23,827 bases of DNA from an uncultured Prevotella sp. (lineage in GTDB: Bacteria > Bacteroidota > Bacteroidia > Bacteroidales > Bacteroidaceae). The position numbers and the translations under genes were made by a program. The notes under the pieces are model-generated. The model was not told where the DNA came from, did no database searches, and saw only the letters and a program-made list of their open reading frames with translations. Of the stretch, positions 1 to 7,472 are shown piece by piece; position 1 is the first letter of the stretch; each line of letters opens with the position of its first letter. Where the stretch lies: assembly GCA_900548195.1 (NCBI GenBank), contig URJQ01000033.1:1-23827 (forward strand). Reading direction: 5' to 3'.

Positions 1-75
1 CTGAAGGTCTCCTCAAACTTAGATACATAAATGTACTAAAATTTGAGAAGAGCCAATATTTTTTTTCGAAAGAAG

Positions 76-255
76 TTCCACCCTTCCACCTCGGGTATAT
101 TATATACCTAATAATCAGCACGTTAGATAAGGTGGAATTATGGTGGAATTACGGGTGGAACTTCATGTAATTCCACCCATATTCCACTCGTAATTCCACC
201 ACACGCAACCATCTTATTATCAAAGCAATAACCACACCGAGGTGGAAGGGTGGAA
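76..255. repeat. Nested TTCCACC / GGTGGAA inverted-repeat cluster
   Basis: Ten copies of the heptamer GGTGGAA or its complement lie within 180 bp, one with a single change. The outermost pair is a perfect 18-bp inverted repeat: TTCCACCCTTCCACCTCG at 76-93 and its exact reverse complement at 238-255. Inside are three copies in one orientation (131, 142, 154) and three in the other (171, 182, 194), spaced 11 and 12 bp on both sides of a short centre (161-170). The symmetry is visible directly. Its function is unknown: it could be a binding-site array, a very large hairpin, or a remnant of a palindromic element. Confidence 0.75.
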
Positions 256-359
256 TTACAAACAACAAAAAATATTTTCTGAAAAAAGGCAGGAAAAAGT
301 ATTAACATCTATTAAAAACAGCGCAAAATAGGACTAACACTTCATTGAAAAGCATTGTT

Positions 360-460
360 CTGGTTGTTGATAGTGGGTTGTTGGCGGTGGGTTGTATAGC
401 ACAACCTAACAAATAACCGGTAACCAATAACCGGCAACCAACAACCAACAACCAGCAACC
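360..460. repeat. AACCNNY heptamer repeat forming an imperfect inverted repeat
   Basis: From 415 to 460 the sequence is a run of heptamers (AACCGGT, AACCAAT, AACCGGC, AACCAAC, AACCAAC, AACCAGC, AACC). The stretch 363-395 is rich in the complementary GGTTGTTG words. The two halves can fold through GGTTGT (390-395) and ACAACC (401-406). A minus-strand open frame of 77 codons across this block is a by-product of the repeat and is not annotated as a gene. Confidence 0.6.
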
Positions 461-510
461 TTTTGCCTTTGCCAAAAACGAGAAAAACGAGAGCGAAAAA
501 AGGCGGTTTG

Positions 511-598
511 TAATAACATAGCTTTTAGGTGGCAAAAGCTATACTTTTACATGGTAATAACTAAGCTATTGCAGTGTAATATCTATGCTTTTGTTTTC
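511..598. repeat. 22-nt period tandem array, four degenerate units (copy A)
   Basis: Four successive 22-nt units start at 511, 533, 555 and 577. Each begins with TAATA or a variant and carries a core close to CTATGCTTTT, giving words such as TAATAACATAGCTTTT and TAATATCTATGCTTTT. An array of the same period and a related core occurs at 14627-14714, and both end in TTGTTTTCG-like sequence. The units are too diverged for a CRISPR array. Function unknown. Confidence 0.6.
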
Positions 599-754
599 GA
601 CTGTTTTTTTGCTTGTAATCTCGTTGTTCATTTGTTTACTTCGCTTATACATTCAACAAGTTCGCTACTCCCCCCAAAAACTTCAAAACCACAATATTAA
701 GCATCGATAATGAAAATAATCCACAAAAGGCGTGACACTTTCGTTTTTTATTTG

Positions 755-764
755 TAACTTTGCA
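755..764 (+). promoter_or_regulatory. Possible Bacteroidetes -7 box
   Basis: TAACTTTGCA fits the TAnnTTTG promoter box. The same TAnnTTTGCA form recurs at the sus, GH53 and amylase promoters in this window. No clear TTTG is seen at the expected -33 distance. It could drive the broken HTH gene at 960 through a leader of about 190 nt. Weak on its own. Confidence 0.3.
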
Positions 765-959
765 TTGGATATTTAATAGATTTTCAGAACAGGTAGAACT
801 CATATAGACTCAAAGTTGTACTACTTGAATAGACTGAAAGTAAGGGTCTTGTTAGAAAACTTGGTAATCCTCACAGATTATTTTATAAACCATATAGACT
901 TGCTGAGTTTATTTGCATAGCCCTAACTTTCATAATTTCAAACAAGAATGTAACTTACT

Positions 960-1186
960 ATGGCAAAGAGATATACACAGACTCAGCAGGTGATAGATAC
1001 ACTTCGAAAGCAAGGTGGCTATGCTACATTGGTATGTTGTATCATCTTGTCGATACGAGTTCATGGGCAACTAAGACACCTAATGAGTCTATCAGACGAA
1101 TAGTTCAAAACTCGAATGAAATCTTTAGAATTCAATCTGGTTTATGGGCTTTGGAAGAATTTAGAGCTATCCGTGAGCCATTTTGA
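960..1186 (+). pseudogene. Small winged-helix/HTH protein gene, frameshifted
   Basis: Translation from ATG 960 gives MAKRYTQTQQVIDTLRKQGG followed by YATL, and then runs out of frame to a stop at 1101-1103. Shifting at 1031 (reading GGT ATG TTG from 1031) continues as GMLYHLVDTSSWATKTPNES and on through a WALEEF motif to TGA at 1184-1186. Joined, the two parts make a plausible protein of about 75 residues resembling the short winged-helix proteins common in Bacteroidales, which I recognise from memory only. One missing base, probably a G in TTGGGT, explains the break. It may be a true pseudogene or a base-calling error. No slippery heptamer is present, so programmed frameshifting is unlikely. 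It is not evidently linked to the starch locus. Confidence 0.7.
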
Positions 1187-1319
1187 GCGCGTGCGTACTG
1201 AGCCGTAAGGCGAAGGAGCTATTTAATAATTCATAATTCATAATGCTTAAAATATCAATAAATAAAAATAAGGAAAAATATTTTTTCTATTGCGTTGTTT
1301 CCTAACATCTTTTATTTTC

Positions 1320-1399
1320 TTGTCGGCATCTTGCCTGTATTTGTAACTTGACGTAGCCCGCTACGCCTGCGTTACAAATACAGCCAATCTGCTCGACAA
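1320..1399. repeat. 80-bp interrupted palindrome
   Basis: Three nested pairs of arms can be read: TTGTCG (1320-1325) with CGACAA (1394-1399), CTGTATTTGTAAC (1335-1347) with GTTACAAATACAG (1371-1383), and CGTAG (1352-1356) with CTACG (1361-1365), leaving a CCCG loop. No run of T follows on either strand, so it is a poor rho-independent terminator. It looks like a mobile or dispersed palindromic repeat, but copy number outside this window cannot be judged. Confidence 0.65.
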
Positions 1400-1449
1400 T
1401 AAAACAAAATCTGTTTAGGCTCTAATGACCGATTTGGGTTAAATATAGA

Positions 1450-1516
1450 AAAACAATAAAAAACAGAAAAACAAGTAGGTGGTAGATATCTTATATTTGA
1501 TTTCTACCACCTACTT
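1450..1516 (-). terminator. Rho-independent terminator of the lacI-transporter unit
   Basis: A perfect 14-bp inverted repeat, AAGTAGGTGGTAGA (1473-1486) and TCTACCACCTACTT (1503-1516), has a 16-nt loop. Read on the minus strand it is followed by a T-rich tail (complement of 1450-1472). It lies 58 bp after the stop codon of the MFS transporter gene. Confidence 0.85.
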
Positions 1517-1573
1517 TAGTTGTTTTTGTTTATTTTTCTATATTGATACTTTATAATACAACAAAGAATCAAC

Positions 1574-2944
1574 TTACTTTGCCTTGATAGTAAAGACAGA
1601 AGCTGCGCCAGCAAAGAGCAGTATGCCTGCTATCACCATCATCATAGGCTGGTTTGACGCTCCATTTTCAGCGAGAGGGAGCACCTTGAGGATTACTCCA
1701 CCAAGGAGAGCCGCTACAATCTGTGGCAAACAAATAGTGCCATTGAAGAGGCCGAGGTATGTACCCATGTGTCCCTTGCCTTCCAATGCGTTAGTAAGGA
1801 GAGCAAAAGGATATGCCAACATGGCAGCCCATCCACATCCGATGAGGATGAATGAGACGAAGAGAAGATACTGATTAGTGATGAAACCCATTGATATAAA
1901 ACCGATTCCACCAAGGACAAGACTGAGCATATATCCCATTTTAGTGTTCTTGATACGTGGAATGATAGTAGCCCAAGCCACAGAGCCGAGTGCCTGAACG
2001 GCAAAGAGGATGCCTACCCAGTTGCCTGCTATCTGATAAGCGTCAGACTTCACGTCCAGTTGACCATTGATGATTGGTGTATCAAAAGCATTGGCAGCCA
2101 CTGTACCGTTGGTGTAGGTCCACATAAAGAGGAACGCTGCCCAGCAGAAGAACTGCACCAGACCGATAGACCAGAATGCAGAAGGCGCCTTCATGAGAAG
2201 TGTGAGCATACCAGGCTCGTCAGCCTTATCAGTCTCCGGCGTTGCCTCAATGCCGTTATATTCATTGTATTCCTCTGGATTCCATTCCTTTACCTTCATA
2301 GTGGTATAGATAACGCAGAGGATAAGGATAGCGGCACCGATATAGAATGACCATATTACGGAGTCAGGCACGACGCCTTCAGGCGCTGTATTGCTGATGC
2401 CAATCCATGTGAAGAGGAAAGGAAATACATATCCCATCACCGAACCTGCATTACACAGGAATGACTGAATGGAGTAAGCCGTCTTCTTCTGTTCCTCATT
2501 GACCATGTCGCCCACCAGCATCTTGAATGGCTGCATCGCCATATTGATGGAGGTATCGAGAAGCATAAGCATGACAAGACCGAAGAGCATCACGGCTGTC
2601 ATAGTGCCCCAGATAAGGGTGGTGTTGTCGAAATGCAGCGAACCGGCATTAGGAAGCAGACACATCACAGCGACTGCAACGGCTGCTCCGAGGAAGAGAT
2701 AAGGGATGCGACGTCCCCAGCGACACCATGTCTTGTCAGAATATTTGCCCACCAGCGGCTGGACTATTATGCCCATGAGCGGCGGAAGAATCCAGAAGAA
2801 TGAGAGAGAATGCGGATCCGCTCCGAGAGTGGCGAAGATACGGGAGATGTTAGCAGACTGCAGAGCGTATGCTATCTGCACTCCGAAGAATCCAAAACTG
2901 AGGTTCCATAGTCCCCAGAATTTCATGTTTGGTTTTTGTTTCAT
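1574..2944 (-). CDS. MFS sugar transporter (SLC45/GPH-like), probable maltose/glucose importer
   Basis: This is a 456-residue polytopic inner-membrane protein with about twelve hydrophobic segments and no signal peptide. An early GRRIPY sequence after a KYSDKTWCRW segment (about residues 65-80) matches the R-W-G-R-R-x-P signature of the GPH/SLC45 sugar:cation symporter branch of the major facilitator superfamily. The start is ATG 2944-2942 (MKQKPNMKFW); an in-frame Met at residue 7 is an alternative. It lies 32 bp downstream of the LacI-type regulator on the same strand and shares its terminator, so the two are very probably co-transcribed. In starch loci such transporters carry maltose or glucose from periplasm to cytoplasm. 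The exact substrate is inferred from the amylase, GH97 and GH77 neighbours, not from residues. Confidence 0.88.
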   Translation of the reverse strand: MKQKPNMKFWGLWNLSFGFFGVQIAYALQSANISRIFATLGADPHSLSFFWILPPLMGIIVQPLVGKYSDKTWCRWGRRIPYLFLGAAVAVAVMCLLPNAGSLHFDNTTLIWGTMTAVMLFGLVMLMLLDTSINMAMQPFKMLVGDMVNEEQKKTAYSIQSFLCNAGSVMGYVFPFLFTWIGISNTAPEGVVPDSVIWSFYIGAAILILCVIYTTMKVKEWNPEEYNEYNGIEATPETDKADEPGMLTLLMKAPSAFWSIGLVQFFCWAAFLFMWTYTNGTVAANAFDTPIINGQLDVKSDAYQIAGNWVGILFAVQALGSVAWATIIPRIKNTKMGYMLSLVLGGIGFISMGFITNQYLLFVSFILIGCGWAAMLAYPFALLTNALEGKGHMGTYLGLFNGTICLPQIVAALLGGVILKVLPLAENGASNQPMMMVIAGILLFAGAASVFTIKAK

Positions 2945-2976
2945 TGTATCAATTTATATTTTTTCCTTTTATCTTC

Positions 2977-4005
2977 TTATTTCTTTCGGGTTGTACCTCT
3001 TATGACCAGCTGTGTCTTGACAATCTTTTTCACCGCTTTGTCCATAGGCAGTATGCCCTCTATCTGATCGATGAGGATGGAAACGGCTTGCTTGCCAAGC
3101 TTCATGCCATGCTGATCCACGGTGGTAAGCATCGGCTCACAAGCTATCGCACGAATACCATTGGTAAATCCGCAGATAGAAATATCGTCAGGCACACGCA
3201 GTCCTACGTGCTTGACAGCATAGAGTATGCCTATTGCCGTGTCATCATTTATGGCAAAGAAAGCATCAGGACGGTCCTCCCGAGCAAGAATCTCTGGAGT
3301 TATCCGCTCAGCATCCATTCTGTTGTCACAGAATACCACGATGGAATCATCCACCGGAAGATGTGCACGAAGCAAAGCATCACGATAACCATTATATCTA
3401 TTCTTGCATATTTCCAGTTTTAAGTCACTGCCATAGAAAGCAATGCGTCGGCACCCCGTCTCAATAAGATAGGTAACAGCATTCAATGCTGCATTATAAT
3501 CGTCCACCACGACGCGTGATGCATCAATACCAGTACATATTCTGTCATAGAATACCAAAGGCACCTTACGATTTTGTAATTCTATAAAATGTGAGTAGTC
3601 TGTGGTAGTCTTAGCCATTGACAAGATTACTCCGCCCACACGATTCTGATAGAAAGACTGACATATCATCACTTCGCGCTCATATTCCTCTGCACTTTGC
3701 GCCACAAGGATGCGATACCCACGCGCAGAAGCCTCCTGCTCAATGCCAGAGAGAATACTTGCAAAATAGTAATGCACTATTTCTGGCACTATCACACCAA
3801 TGAGTTTGACGGGTTTGGTCTTGGAATTGCGCAATGACTCAGCAATAAAGTTTGAGACAAAATTATGCTCGCGTGCATAATCCTGTATTTCTTTTCTACG
3901 CTTTTCGCTTATAGCTTTGTTTCCAGACAGAGCACGCGACACCGTAGCGACAGACACATTGAGCGCCTCCGCTATATCCTTCATAGTAATCGGGGTCTGG
4001 TTCAT
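2977..4005 (-). CDS. LacI/GalR-family transcriptional regulator of the starch locus
   Basis: The 342-residue protein has the N-terminal LacI helix-turn-helix: ITMKDIAEALNVSVATVSRA at residues 6-25, then a hinge-like FIAESLRNSKT (about 54-64). A periplasmic-binding-protein-type effector domain starts at LIGVIVPEIVHYYF and includes ICGFTNG near the end. I start it at ATG 4005-4003 (MNQTPITMKD), which places the HTH normally. The frame stays open back to 4089, but that extension adds hydrophobic residues before the HTH and would run through the -7 promoter box at 4044-4051. The gene is divergent from susC with 334 bp between start codons and is followed by the sugar transporter. Its likely operators are at 4105-4118 and 14897-14910. 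The effector is probably a malto-oligosaccharide or glucose derivative, by inference. Confidence 0.9.
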   Translation of the reverse strand: MNQTPITMKDIAEALNVSVATVSRALSGNKAISEKRRKEIQDYAREHNFVSNFIAESLRNSKTKPVKLIGVIVPEIVHYYFASILSGIEQEASARGYRILVAQSAEEYEREVMICQSFYQNRVGGVILSMAKTTTDYSHFIELQNRKVPLVFYDRICTGIDASRVVVDDYNAALNAVTYLIETGCRRIAFYGSDLKLEICKNRYNGYRDALLRAHLPVDDSIVVFCDNRMDAERITPEILAREDRPDAFFAINDDTAIGILYAVKHVGLRVPDDISICGFTNGIRAIACEPMLTTVDQHGMKLGKQAVSILIDQIEGILPMDKAVKKIVKTQLVIRGTTRKK

Positions 4006-4043
4006 TTTGCTTTTGTTATTAGGTTTTACAGTTATTGTGAATG

Positions 4044-4075
4044 CAAAGGTAAACAAAAAATAACAAACTGACAAA
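4044..4075 (-). promoter_or_regulatory. Promoter of the lacI-transporter operon
   Basis: On the minus strand TACCTTTG (4051-4044) matches the -7 box TAnnTTTG, and TTTG (4075-4072) lies 20 nt upstream, the usual spacing to the -33 element. Transcription would begin about 30 nt before the ATG at 4005. Confidence 0.6.
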
Positions 4076-4104
4076 TTACAACACATCAATTATTTAGATT
4101 ATTA

Positions 4105-4118
4105 CGTAATCGTTTGCA
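4105..4118. promoter_or_regulatory. Probable LacI-family operator between divergent promoters
   Basis: CGTAATCGTTTGCA matches the perfect palindrome at 14897-14910 (TGCAAACGTTTGCA) at 11 of 14 positions, with an intact right half. Its central CG (4111-4112) lies about 61 bp from the lacI -7 box (4051, minus strand) and about 62 bp from the susC -7 box (4173, plus strand), so one site could serve both promoters. Confidence 0.55.
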
Positions 4119-4172
4119 CTGTCAAAACCGAACATATTTCACTTTTCTGTGCTAAAATATCAGAAATAGGCG

Positions 4173-4192
4173 TAATTTTGCAAACGTAAACG
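4173..4192 (+). promoter_or_regulatory. susC operon promoter with overlapping half-operator
   Basis: TAATTTTG (4173-4180) fits the TAnnTTTG -7 box. It is overlapped by TGCAAACG (4179-4186), the left half of the operator palindrome, and followed by TAAACG. The -33 TTTG is not well preserved upstream. The leader to ATG 4340 would be about 150 nt. The sequence 4190-4339 is AT-rich and I see no riboswitch-like fold in it. Confidence 0.5.
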
Positions 4193-4339
4193 ACTTGAGG
4201 GAAGTTTTTTCCCAACAGCCGAAATACAGAAACCTAATAAAAGTCAACAGCCAATCAGCTGCCTATATATAAATAAGGTATAAATAAAAAATAGATAATT
4301 CCTAATAACAATCATTTTCAATCTAACTAAAAAAGTTCA

Positions 4340-7300
4340 ATGATGAAGCAACTTATTTTTAGACTCCCTTCAAGGCTTATGTTCCTTGTAGTGGGACTGA
4401 TGCTTTCCCTTGGGGCTTTTGCACAGATTACTGTCAATGGCCATGTAAAGGATGCAACAGGTGAAGATGTCATTGGAGCTACAGTACGTATCGTCGGACA
4501 GCAAGGTGGTACTGTAACTGACTTCAATGGTAACTTCCAGTTAAAGGCAAAGGCCGGTGCAGAACTTCAGATTTCCTCTATCGGATATCAGACTGCTACT
4601 GTCAAGGCTGCTGCTCAGGTAGAAGTAATCTTACAGGATGACGCAAAGGTCCTCGACCAAGTCGTTGTCATCGGCTACGGTGTGGCTAAGAAGCATGACC
4701 TCACCGGTTCGGTAACTGCTATCAAGCCAGACGACAAAAACCATGGTCTCCAGACCTCTGCCCAGGACATGCTCCAGGGTAAAGTGGCTGGTGTGAACAT
4801 CGTCAACGATGGTGGTTCTCCTGGTGGCGGTGCTACTATCCGTATTCGTGGAGGCTCTTCTCTCAATGCTTCCAACGACCCATTGATCGTAATCGACGGT
4901 CTTTCAATGGATACATACGGACGTAAGGGCTCTGCCAACTTCCTGGCTTCCATCAACCCTAACGACATCGAGTCATTCACTGTGCTGAAGGATGCTTCTG
5001 CTACAGCTATCTACGGTTCACGTGCATCTAACGGTGTCATCATCATCACTACCAAGAAAGGTCGTAAGGGCAGCGCTCCTAAGATCAACTACAACGGCAA
5101 TGTGTCCATAAGTAAGGTAAAGAACACTGTCGATGTCCTTGATGCCAATGAGTATATGGCTTTCGTAAAGAAGACCGTAATGGCAACAAAGGGATATACT
5201 GAGGCTGAGTATGAGGCAAGCAACGAGTACAAGAACCTCGGTTACTACGACGCTAACGGCAATCATCTCTTCGCAAACACTGACTGGCAGGACGAGATTT
5301 ACCGCACTGCTTTCAGCACAGACCACAACGTATCAATCACTGGCGGTCTGAAGAACATGCCTTACCGCGTCAGCTTCGGTATGACAGACCAGAACGGTAT
5401 ATTGAAGAAGAGCAGCTACCAGCGTTACACTGCAAACTTCAGTGTTTCTCCTTCATTCTTTGATGATCATCTTACCCTCAATGTAAACGGTAAGTATATG
5501 TTCTCACACTCTGATTATTCCAACGGTGATGCTATCGGTAATGCCGTCTCTTACGACCCTACAAAGCCTGTATATAACAATACAGACTTCTACAAGAAGA
5601 ACTGGAACGGCTTCCAGCAGTGGTCTGTACCTACTGACTACAAGGATCCTAACTGGCAGCAAGGTCCTAACACCCTTGCTCCTGGCAACCCTGTAGCTGC
5701 CATTTACAACAAGGTGGACAAGGGACGCCAGCACTCTTACATCGGCAACTTTGAGGCTGACTATAAGATTCACGGCTTCGAAGACCTCCACCTCCACATG
5801 AATGCAGGTGCAGATATGGAGTTCGGACGCAACACTCAGGAGTTCTCTCCTTACTATTTTGACACTTCCAAGTACTACTATGGACAGTCTGGCTGGAGCT
5901 CAATGCGCACTTCCAACGTCTCTCTCCAGTTGTACGCACAGTATCTCCACGACTTCGGCAAGGACCACAGCGTCAATGCAATGGCAGGTTACGAGTATCA
6001 GCGTTTCCACAAGAACACTGACTGGTTCAACGAAGCTTACTATCCAAGCACCAACCTCGAAAAGCCAGGTCAGCCATACGCTGCAAACTGCTCTGCTGGC
6101 GCTCAGACACGCTATCGTACAGAGAACATCCTCGTCAGCTTCTTCGGTCGTTTCAACTATACTTTCAAGGACCGTTACCTCTTCACATTCACCATCCGTG
6201 ACGACGGCTCTTCACGCTTCTCTAAGGACAATCGCTGGGGTATCTTCCCTGCTGCTGCCTTCGCTTGGAAGATCAATGAGGAGAAATTCATAAAGAATAT
6301 CGACTGGATCTCTGACTTCAAGCTCCGCCTCGGATGGGGTATGACAGGTCAGCAGGAAGGTATTCAAGACTATCCTTACCTCGTAACCTATACTCCTAAC
6401 AACAATGGTGCTTACTATCCTATTCTCGGTGATGGTACCACATATCGTCCTGACGCTTACAACTCTGACCTCACATGGGAGAAGACCACTACATGGAACG
6501 GTGGTATCGACTTCGGAATCCTCAATCAGCGCTTCACTGCAAGCCTTGATGTATATTACCGCAAGACCACAGACCTCATCAACAACGTGACTCTCTCTGT
6601 AGGTTCCAACTTCTCTAACAAGATCAATTCCAACATCGGTTCCCTCCATAACTTCGGTATCGAAGGCGCACTCAGCGGCAACATCATCGAGACAAAGGAC
6701 TTCACCTGGAACCTCGGCTACAACGTGACATGGAACAAGAACAAGATCGACGAGCTCGTAGGTGGCGATGAAAGCTCATACCGCATTCCTTACGGTGGTC
6801 TGCCTATCGGTGACAAATCCACAGATGGTATCAAGGCTTACCACGTAGGCCAGGCTGTTTCCACTTATTTCGTATATCAGCAGGTATATGATGAGAAGGG
6901 CGAGCCTATCCGCGGATGCTATGTTGACCGTGACCACAATGGTGTCATCAATGACGGCGACCGCTATTACTACAAGAAGGCTGATCCTGACGTTACTATG
7001 GGCTTGACTTCCAAGTTCATCTACAAGAACTGGGACCTCAGCTTCTCTATGCGTGCAAACTTCAACAACTACGTATATAACGCAGTAGAGGCAAGCAATG
7101 CCAACCTCTCATTGTCAAATCTCTATTCAGGAGAAGCATGGCATGGCGTTGTGGATATGGACCTCCAGAAGAACTGGACAGCTGCAGGTGCAAAGGATGT
7201 GCTCTCTGATTACTTCATCCAGAATGCAAGTTTCCTGAAGCTCGACAACATCACTCTCGGCTATTCATTCGACAGACTCTTCCACAATGGTTCATTCAGC

Positions 7301-7450
7301 GGTCTCAGCGGACGTATCTACGCTACTGCACAGAATGTTCTTACTGTTACAAAGTACAAGGGACTCGATCCTGAGGTCAATGGTGGATACGACAGCAATA
7401 TCTATCCACGTCCATTCACTGGCATCCTCGGTATCAGCCTGAATTTCTAA
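4340..7450 (+). CDS. susC: SusC-like TonB-dependent outer-membrane transporter
   Basis: The 1036-residue protein starts with a signal peptide ending near AFA-Q29. A carboxypeptidase-regulatory-like beta-sandwich follows (about 30-105), then a TonB-box-like VLDQVVVIGYG (104-114). The plug domain (about 118-235) contains QDMLQGKVAGVNI, TIRIRGGSSL, PLIVIDG, VLKDASATAIYGSRASNGVI and a KKGRKG end. The remainder is a 22-strand barrel ending in a terminal Phe (GILGISLNF). It imports malto-oligosaccharides across the outer membrane with SusD as lid; substrate is inferred from the neighbouring enzymes. The start could equally be the second ATG at 4343. It is the first gene of the susCDEF-ompA operon, with susD 22 bp downstream. 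Confidence 0.95.
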   Translation: MMKQLIFRLPSRLMFLVVGLMLSLGAFAQITVNGHVKDATGEDVIGATVRIVGQQGGTVTDFNGNFQLKAKAGAELQISSIGYQTATVKAAAQVEVILQDDAKVLDQVVVIGYGVAKKHDLTGSVTAIKPDDKNHGLQTSAQDMLQGKVAGVNIVNDGGSPGGGATIRIRGGSSLNASNDPLIVIDGLSMDTYGRKGSANFLASINPNDIESFTVLKDASATAIYGSRASNGVIIITTKKGRKGSAPKINYNGNVSISKVKNTVDVLDANEYMAFVKKTVMATKGYTEAEYEASNEYKNLGYYDANGNHLFANTDWQDEIYRTAFSTDHNVSITGGLKNMPYRVSFGMTDQNGILKKSSYQRYTANFSVSPSFFDDHLTLNVNGKYMFSHSDYSNGDAIGNAVSYDPTKPVYNNTDFYKKNWNGFQQWSVPTDYKDPNWQQGPNTLAPGNPVAAIYNKVDKGRQHSYIGNFEADYKIHGFEDLHLHMNAGADMEFGRNTQEFSPYYFDTSKYYYGQSGWSSMRTSNVSLQLYAQYLHDFGKDHSVNAMAGYEYQRFHKNTDWFNEAYYPSTNLEKPGQPYAANCSAGAQTRYRTENILVSFFGRFNYTFKDRYLFTFTIRDDGSSRFSKDNRWGIFPAAAFAWKINEEKFIKNIDWISDFKLRLGWGMTGQQEGIQDYPYLVTYTPNNNGAYYPILGDGTTYRPDAYNSDLTWEKTTTWNGGIDFGILNQRFTASLDVYYRKTTDLINNVTLSVGSNFSNKINSNIGSLHNFGIEGALSGNIIETKDFTWNLGYNVTWNKNKIDELVGGDESSYRIPYGGLPIGDKSTDGIKAYHVGQAVSTYFVYQQVYDEKGEPIRGCYVDRDHNGVINDGDRYYYKKADPDVTMGLTSKFIYKNWDLSFSMRANFNNYVYNAVEASNANLSLSNLYSGEAWHGVVDMDLQKNWTAAGAKDVLSDYFIQNASFLKLDNITLGYSFDRLFHNGSFSGLSGRIYATAQNVLTVTKYKGLDPEVNGGYDSNIYPRPFTGILGISLNF

Positions 7451-7455
7451 ACTAC

Positions 7456-7462
7456 AAGGAGG
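7456..7462 (+). promoter_or_regulatory. Canonical Shine-Dalgarno before susD
   Basis: AAGGAGG lies 10 nt before ATG 7473 in the 22-bp susC-susD gap. Full Shine-Dalgarno sequences are unusual in Bacteroidetes, and the other genes here have AT-rich leaders instead. Confidence 0.6.
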
Positions 7463-7472
7463 ACAATACATT

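Larger units (their letters stand above)
1..959. other. Gene-poor, repeat-rich left flank
   Basis: I find no convincing coding region here. The stretch carries three structured repeat blocks, described separately (76-255, 360-460, 511-598), and AT-rich spacer. The first 50 bases contain CTCAAA at 13-18 and TTTGAG at 43-48, a weak inverted pair of unknown meaning. From about 780 to 950 there is an AT-rich leader with recurring ATAGACT words (near 806, 832 and 894), which could be the untranslated leader of the broken HTH gene at 960. The low coding density contrasts with the tight operon to the right and suggests the edge of the sugar-utilisation locus. Confidence 0.6.
1187..1573. other. Intergenic region with palindromic element and terminator
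   Basis: No gene is supported here. The region contains AT-rich sequence with repeated TAATTCATAATTCATAATGC words just after the HTH pseudogene, a long palindromic element (1320-1399), and the terminator of the minus-strand transporter gene (1450-1516). Confidence 0.6.

Noticed and set aside
302..535. Minus-strand open frame of 77 codons
   Set aside because: It overlaps the AACC heptamer repeat and reads low-complexity Val/Leu/Gly sequence; no family resemblance, so it is a product of the repeat.
1026..1036. Programmed -1 frameshift in the HTH gene
   Set aside because: The sequence ACATTGGTATG has no slippery heptamer, and no obvious downstream stem follows; a lost base is simpler.
2929..3423. 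164-codon plus-strand open frame over the lacI/MFS junction
   Set aside because: It is antisense to the LacI effector domain and crosses the gene boundary; no credible start context or family resemblance.
4006..4089. N-terminal extension of the LacI regulator
   Set aside because: The added residues are hydrophobic, precede the normal LacI HTH start and overlap the predicted promoter at 4044-4075.
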